NCBI GenBank assembly: GCA_027482185.1
Contig: JAIXWF010000015.1
Coordinates: 496,001-560,000 of the forward strand
Source: Opitutaceae bacterium
GTDB taxonomy: Bacteria; Verrucomicrobiota; Verrucomicrobiia; Opitutales; Opitutaceae
Length of the DNA: 64,000 nucleotides
Reading direction: 5' to 3'
Below are positions 62,215-64,000 of this stretch, in pieces. A program made the position numbers and the translations under genes. Under the pieces are notes generated by a model that worked only from the letters and a program-made list of their open reading frames with translations, did no database searches and was not told the origin of the DNA. Each line of letters opens with the position of its first letter. Position 1 is the first letter of the stretch.

Positions 62215-62571
62215 ATGTCGACCCCGAGTCTGATCGCCCCGGAGCAAGCGCAGGCCGTCAACCTCGCCGCCACCGGCGCCGGCACCGCCGCCGGCATCGT
62301 GAGCCGCACCGTTCTCGCGACGCCGGAATTGCGGCTCGTGCACTTCGCCTTCGACGCCGGCCAGGAACTCACGGCGCACACCAACCGCCGCCGCGCCGTC
62401 GTGCAGATTCTCTCCGGCACGGGCGAAATCTTTTTCAACGACCGCTGGCAACCGCTGCCCGCCGGCGCGCTCGTCCACCTCCCGCCTTCGCACCCGCACG
62501 CCGTGCGGGCCGGTGCCGGTCCGTTCACCATGCTGCTGACCCTGGCCGCCGACCCCGCGAACTCCGCCTAA
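62215..62571 (+). CDS. Small cupin-domain protein
   Basis: A 118-residue single cupin. LVHFAFDAGQELTAHTNRRR and then VQILSGTGEIFFNDRW form the first motif, and PAGALVHLPPSHPHAVRAG the second; the His residues may bind a metal. Such cupins recur beside DUF2249 genes in nitric-oxide and nitrite response loci. The specific role is unknown. The next gene starts three bases after its stop. Confidence 0.85.
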   Translation: MSTPSLIAPEQAQAVNLAATGAGTAAGIVSRTVLATPELRLVHFAFDAGQELTAHTNRRRAVVQILSGTGEIFFNDRWQPLPAGALVHLPPSHPHAVRAGAGPFTMLLTLAADPANSA

Positions 62572-62574
62572 CCC

Positions 62575-63099
62575 ATGAAACCGTCCCCCCTCGCCGATCC
62601 CACGCACTTCGATGTGCGCGATATTCCCTGCCGCGTGAAGCACGCCCAGATCATCCAACGGTGGCACGACCTGCCGGTCGGCGGCCACTTCGTCCTGATC
62701 AACGACCACGACCCGGTCCCGCTCTACTACCAGTTCGAGGCGTTCTTCCCCGGGGCCTTCGCCTGGGATTATCTCAAGGCCGGACCGGAGGAATTCCACG
62801 TCAAGATCACCCGCCGCGCGGTCACCGCCGCGCCGGCCGCGCCCGTCCCGTCCTGCGGCCACACCGCGCCGGCGGCCCCAACCGCCGACGGCGAGCTCGA
62901 TCTGCGCGGACTGCAGCCGCCGGAACCGATGCAGCGGATTCTCGAACGCGTGGAACAAACCCCGCCCGGCGGCATTTTGCGGGCCCGGACCGACCGCCAG
63001 CCGCTGCACCTGTTTTCCGAACTGCTCGCCCGCGGGGCCCAACCGCAGTCCGAACCGCTGCCCGACGGCGGTTGGCTGACCACGATCCGTTGCCGCTGA
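62575..63099 (+). CDS. Tandem DUF2249 protein
   Basis: A 174-residue protein with two DUF2249 units. The first is at about 12-82 (FDVRDIPCRVKHAQIIQRWH, NDHDPVPLYYQFEAFFPGAF). The second is at about 107-174 (LDLRGLQPPEPMQRILERVE, TDRQPLHLFSELLARGA). A Pro/Ala linker with a Cys-Gly-His lies between. The family is common in denitrification and NO-detoxification gene groups and is of unknown biochemical function. It is in the same probable operon as the cupin gene and the membrane protein after it. Confidence 0.87.
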   Translation: MKPSPLADPTHFDVRDIPCRVKHAQIIQRWHDLPVGGHFVLINDHDPVPLYYQFEAFFPGAFAWDYLKAGPEEFHVKITRRAVTAAPAAPVPSCGHTAPAAPTADGELDLRGLQPPEPMQRILERVEQTPPGGILRARTDRQPLHLFSELLARGAQPQSEPLPDGGWLTTIRCR

Positions 63100-63133
63100 G
63101 CCGTTCCCGGCCGGCCGGATACGTGCGCCGAAA

Positions 63134-64000
63134 ATGAAAACCCCGCCCGCACCCGCCCGCACCGTACCCTTGGTTACCGGGGCGCGCGTGCCGCTCGCGT
63201 TCATCGCCGGCGGCCTCGTTTTCTGGATGATCGCGACCGCGTGGCTCGCCGCGCGGCCCGAATTGCCCGGCCTGCCGTACGCGCATCCGGCGCTCGTGAC
63301 GCTGGCCCACCTCTGGCTGCCGGGATTCTTGGTCAGCATCTGCATCGGCGTCATCTACCAGATGGCGCCCGTGGTGCTCGGCACCCCGCTCGCCGCGCCG
63401 CCCGGCCTGCTCTGGCTGCACCTCGGCCTGCACTTCGGCGGCACCACCGGCCTCGTCCTCGGCCTCGGGAACAGCCGCTACGGTCTCGCCGCCGCCGCCG
63501 GCAGCGCCGTGACCGCCGGCACCTTGCTGCTCGCGCTCGCCGTCGGCCGGACGTTTGCGGCCAGCCGTCGGCGCGACGCCGTCGCCTCCTGTTTTCCCTT
63601 CGCGGCAACGTGGCTCGCACTCACCGCCGTCGCCGGGGTGACAGTCGCGCTCAACCGACGCGCTCCCTGGCTGCCGCTCGCCGTCACGGATCTGCTGCGG
63701 GCCCACGCCCATCTGGGATTGGCGGGGTTCTTCCTGACGTTGCTGCAGGGCGCGACGTTTCAACTGGTCCCGATGTTCACGCTGGCGGAGATCCGGCGGC
63801 CGCGGTGGATCGCCGGCGGCCTGCTCGCCACCCAATTCGGACTGGCCGGGCTCGCGCCATCGCTGGCCTTCGGCACACCGCGGGCCGCGATGGGCTGCGC
63901 CCTGCTCATCGCCCTCGGCGTCGGCGCCAGCGGGGCGGCGTTCGGCGCGACGCTGCGCGCCCGTCGCCGCCGGCCCCTCGAGCCGGGCGTGCGCGCGTTC
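63134..64000 (+). CDS. His-rich multipass membrane protein, haem-copper-oxidase-like, 3' end missing
   Basis: The frame stays open to the window end (289 codons visible from the ATG at 63134). At least eight hydrophobic segments are visible. Histidines recur within helices: His51 and His59 (VTLAHLWLPGF), His96 and His100 (LHLGLHFGG), His191 and His193 (RAHAHLGLAGFF). GVIYQMAPVVLG and GATFQLVPMFTL are repeated Q-(M/L)-(A/V)-P motifs. The pattern resembles the small NnrS or oxidase-subunit-I-like proteins next to nitric-oxide genes. It probably binds haem or copper. Start 35 bases after the DUF2249 gene. Confidence 0.78.
   Translation, partial: MKTPPAPARTVPLVTGARVPLAFIAGGLVFWMIATAWLAARPELPGLPYAHPALVTLAHLWLPGFLVSICIGVIYQMAPVVLGTPLAAPPGLLWLHLGLHFGGTTGLVLGLGNSRYGLAAAAGSAVTAGTLLLALAVGRTFAASRRRDAVASCFPFAATWLALTAVAGVTVALNRRAPWLPLAVTDLLRAHAHLGLAGFFLTLLQGATFQLVPMFTLAEIRRPRWIAGGLLATQFGLAGLAPSLAFGTPRAAMGCALLIALGVGASGAAFGATLRARRRRPLEPGVRAF

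Noticed and set aside
1-64000. Insertion sequences, prophage genes, tRNA or rRNA genes
   Set aside because: No transposase, integrase or phage protein and no cloverleaf or rRNA segment could be recognised by eye; a covariance-model search would be decisive for RNAs.

Overview
The window is one contiguous piece of a high-GC bacterial chromosome. It most likely belongs to a verrucomicrobium of the Opitutaceae type. The pointers are two proteins with PEP-CTERM-like sorting tails (VPDAAST and APDSAS variants), two giant secreted dehydrogenase/HEAT/cytochrome c proteins of the kind expanded in the PVC superfamily, an FG-GAP protein, a long carboxypeptidase-regulatory/TonB receptor, and a TAT-exported Gfo/Idh/MocA oxidoreductase. 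The genus assignment is inference. Most starts lack a clear Shine-Dalgarno sequence and sit behind short C/T-rich leaders.

Layout. 1-3.4 kb: three tandem coiled-coil LysM envelope proteins, the first cut by the window edge. 3.7-10.6 kb: a secreted thioredoxin, nucleoside phosphorylase PpnP, three consecutive peptidyl-prolyl isomerases, a YgjP-like metallohydrolase, a GNAT enzyme, a CDP-alcohol phosphatidyltransferase and a phosphoesterase. 10.7-12 kb: a Y-family DNA polymerase. 12.3-27.2 kb: a secreted oxidation and uptake region (FG-GAP protein, DUF1080-dehydrogenase-cytochrome fusion, Gfo/Idh/MocA, TonB receptor, second dehydrogenase-cytochrome, gamma-glutamyltransferase). 27.3 kb: a 56-residue protein made only of a signal peptide and a sorting tail, behind a good sigma-54-type promoter. 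29.1-31.9 kb: rpmH-rnpA-yidD-yidC. 32-35 kb: YebC, MetX-MetW and a rhodanese. 35-43.4 kb: a beta-propeller sorted protein, PrmB-like methyltransferase, a rhomboid-like protein, a TPR protein, FdhD, a radical SAM protein, a SRAP peptidase and an LptF/G permease.

43.6-51.6 kb is a minus-strand operon, arnT-arnB-arnC-(glycosyltransferase)-arnA formyltransferase-arnA decarboxylase-arnD. It holds nearly the whole pathway for adding 4-amino-4-deoxy-L-arabinose to lipid A. ArnA is encoded by two adjacent genes, in the same order as its two domains in enterobacteria. HolA, PurB, a thioredoxin-like/chemoreceptor pair and a PPi-type phosphofructokinase follow. 58.5-61.1 kb carries an EboD-like and EboF-like pair. 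The right end (61.1-64 kb) looks like a nitric-oxide or low-oxygen response locus: a Crp/Fnr regulator, two FNR/DNR-type boxes, a cupin, DUF2249 proteins (one frameshifted) and a His-rich membrane protein running off the edge.

The least expected signal is in the spacers. At least six contain degenerate arrays with a strict 7-nt period, with a different word at each locus (TTTCAAC, CTCTCAA, CGGAGAC, GCTTAGA). Several are arranged as inverted pairs that would fold into long hairpins. Other spacers carry longer-period inverted words and a 47-bp direct repeat. Two signal peptides are themselves encoded by simple C/T repeats.
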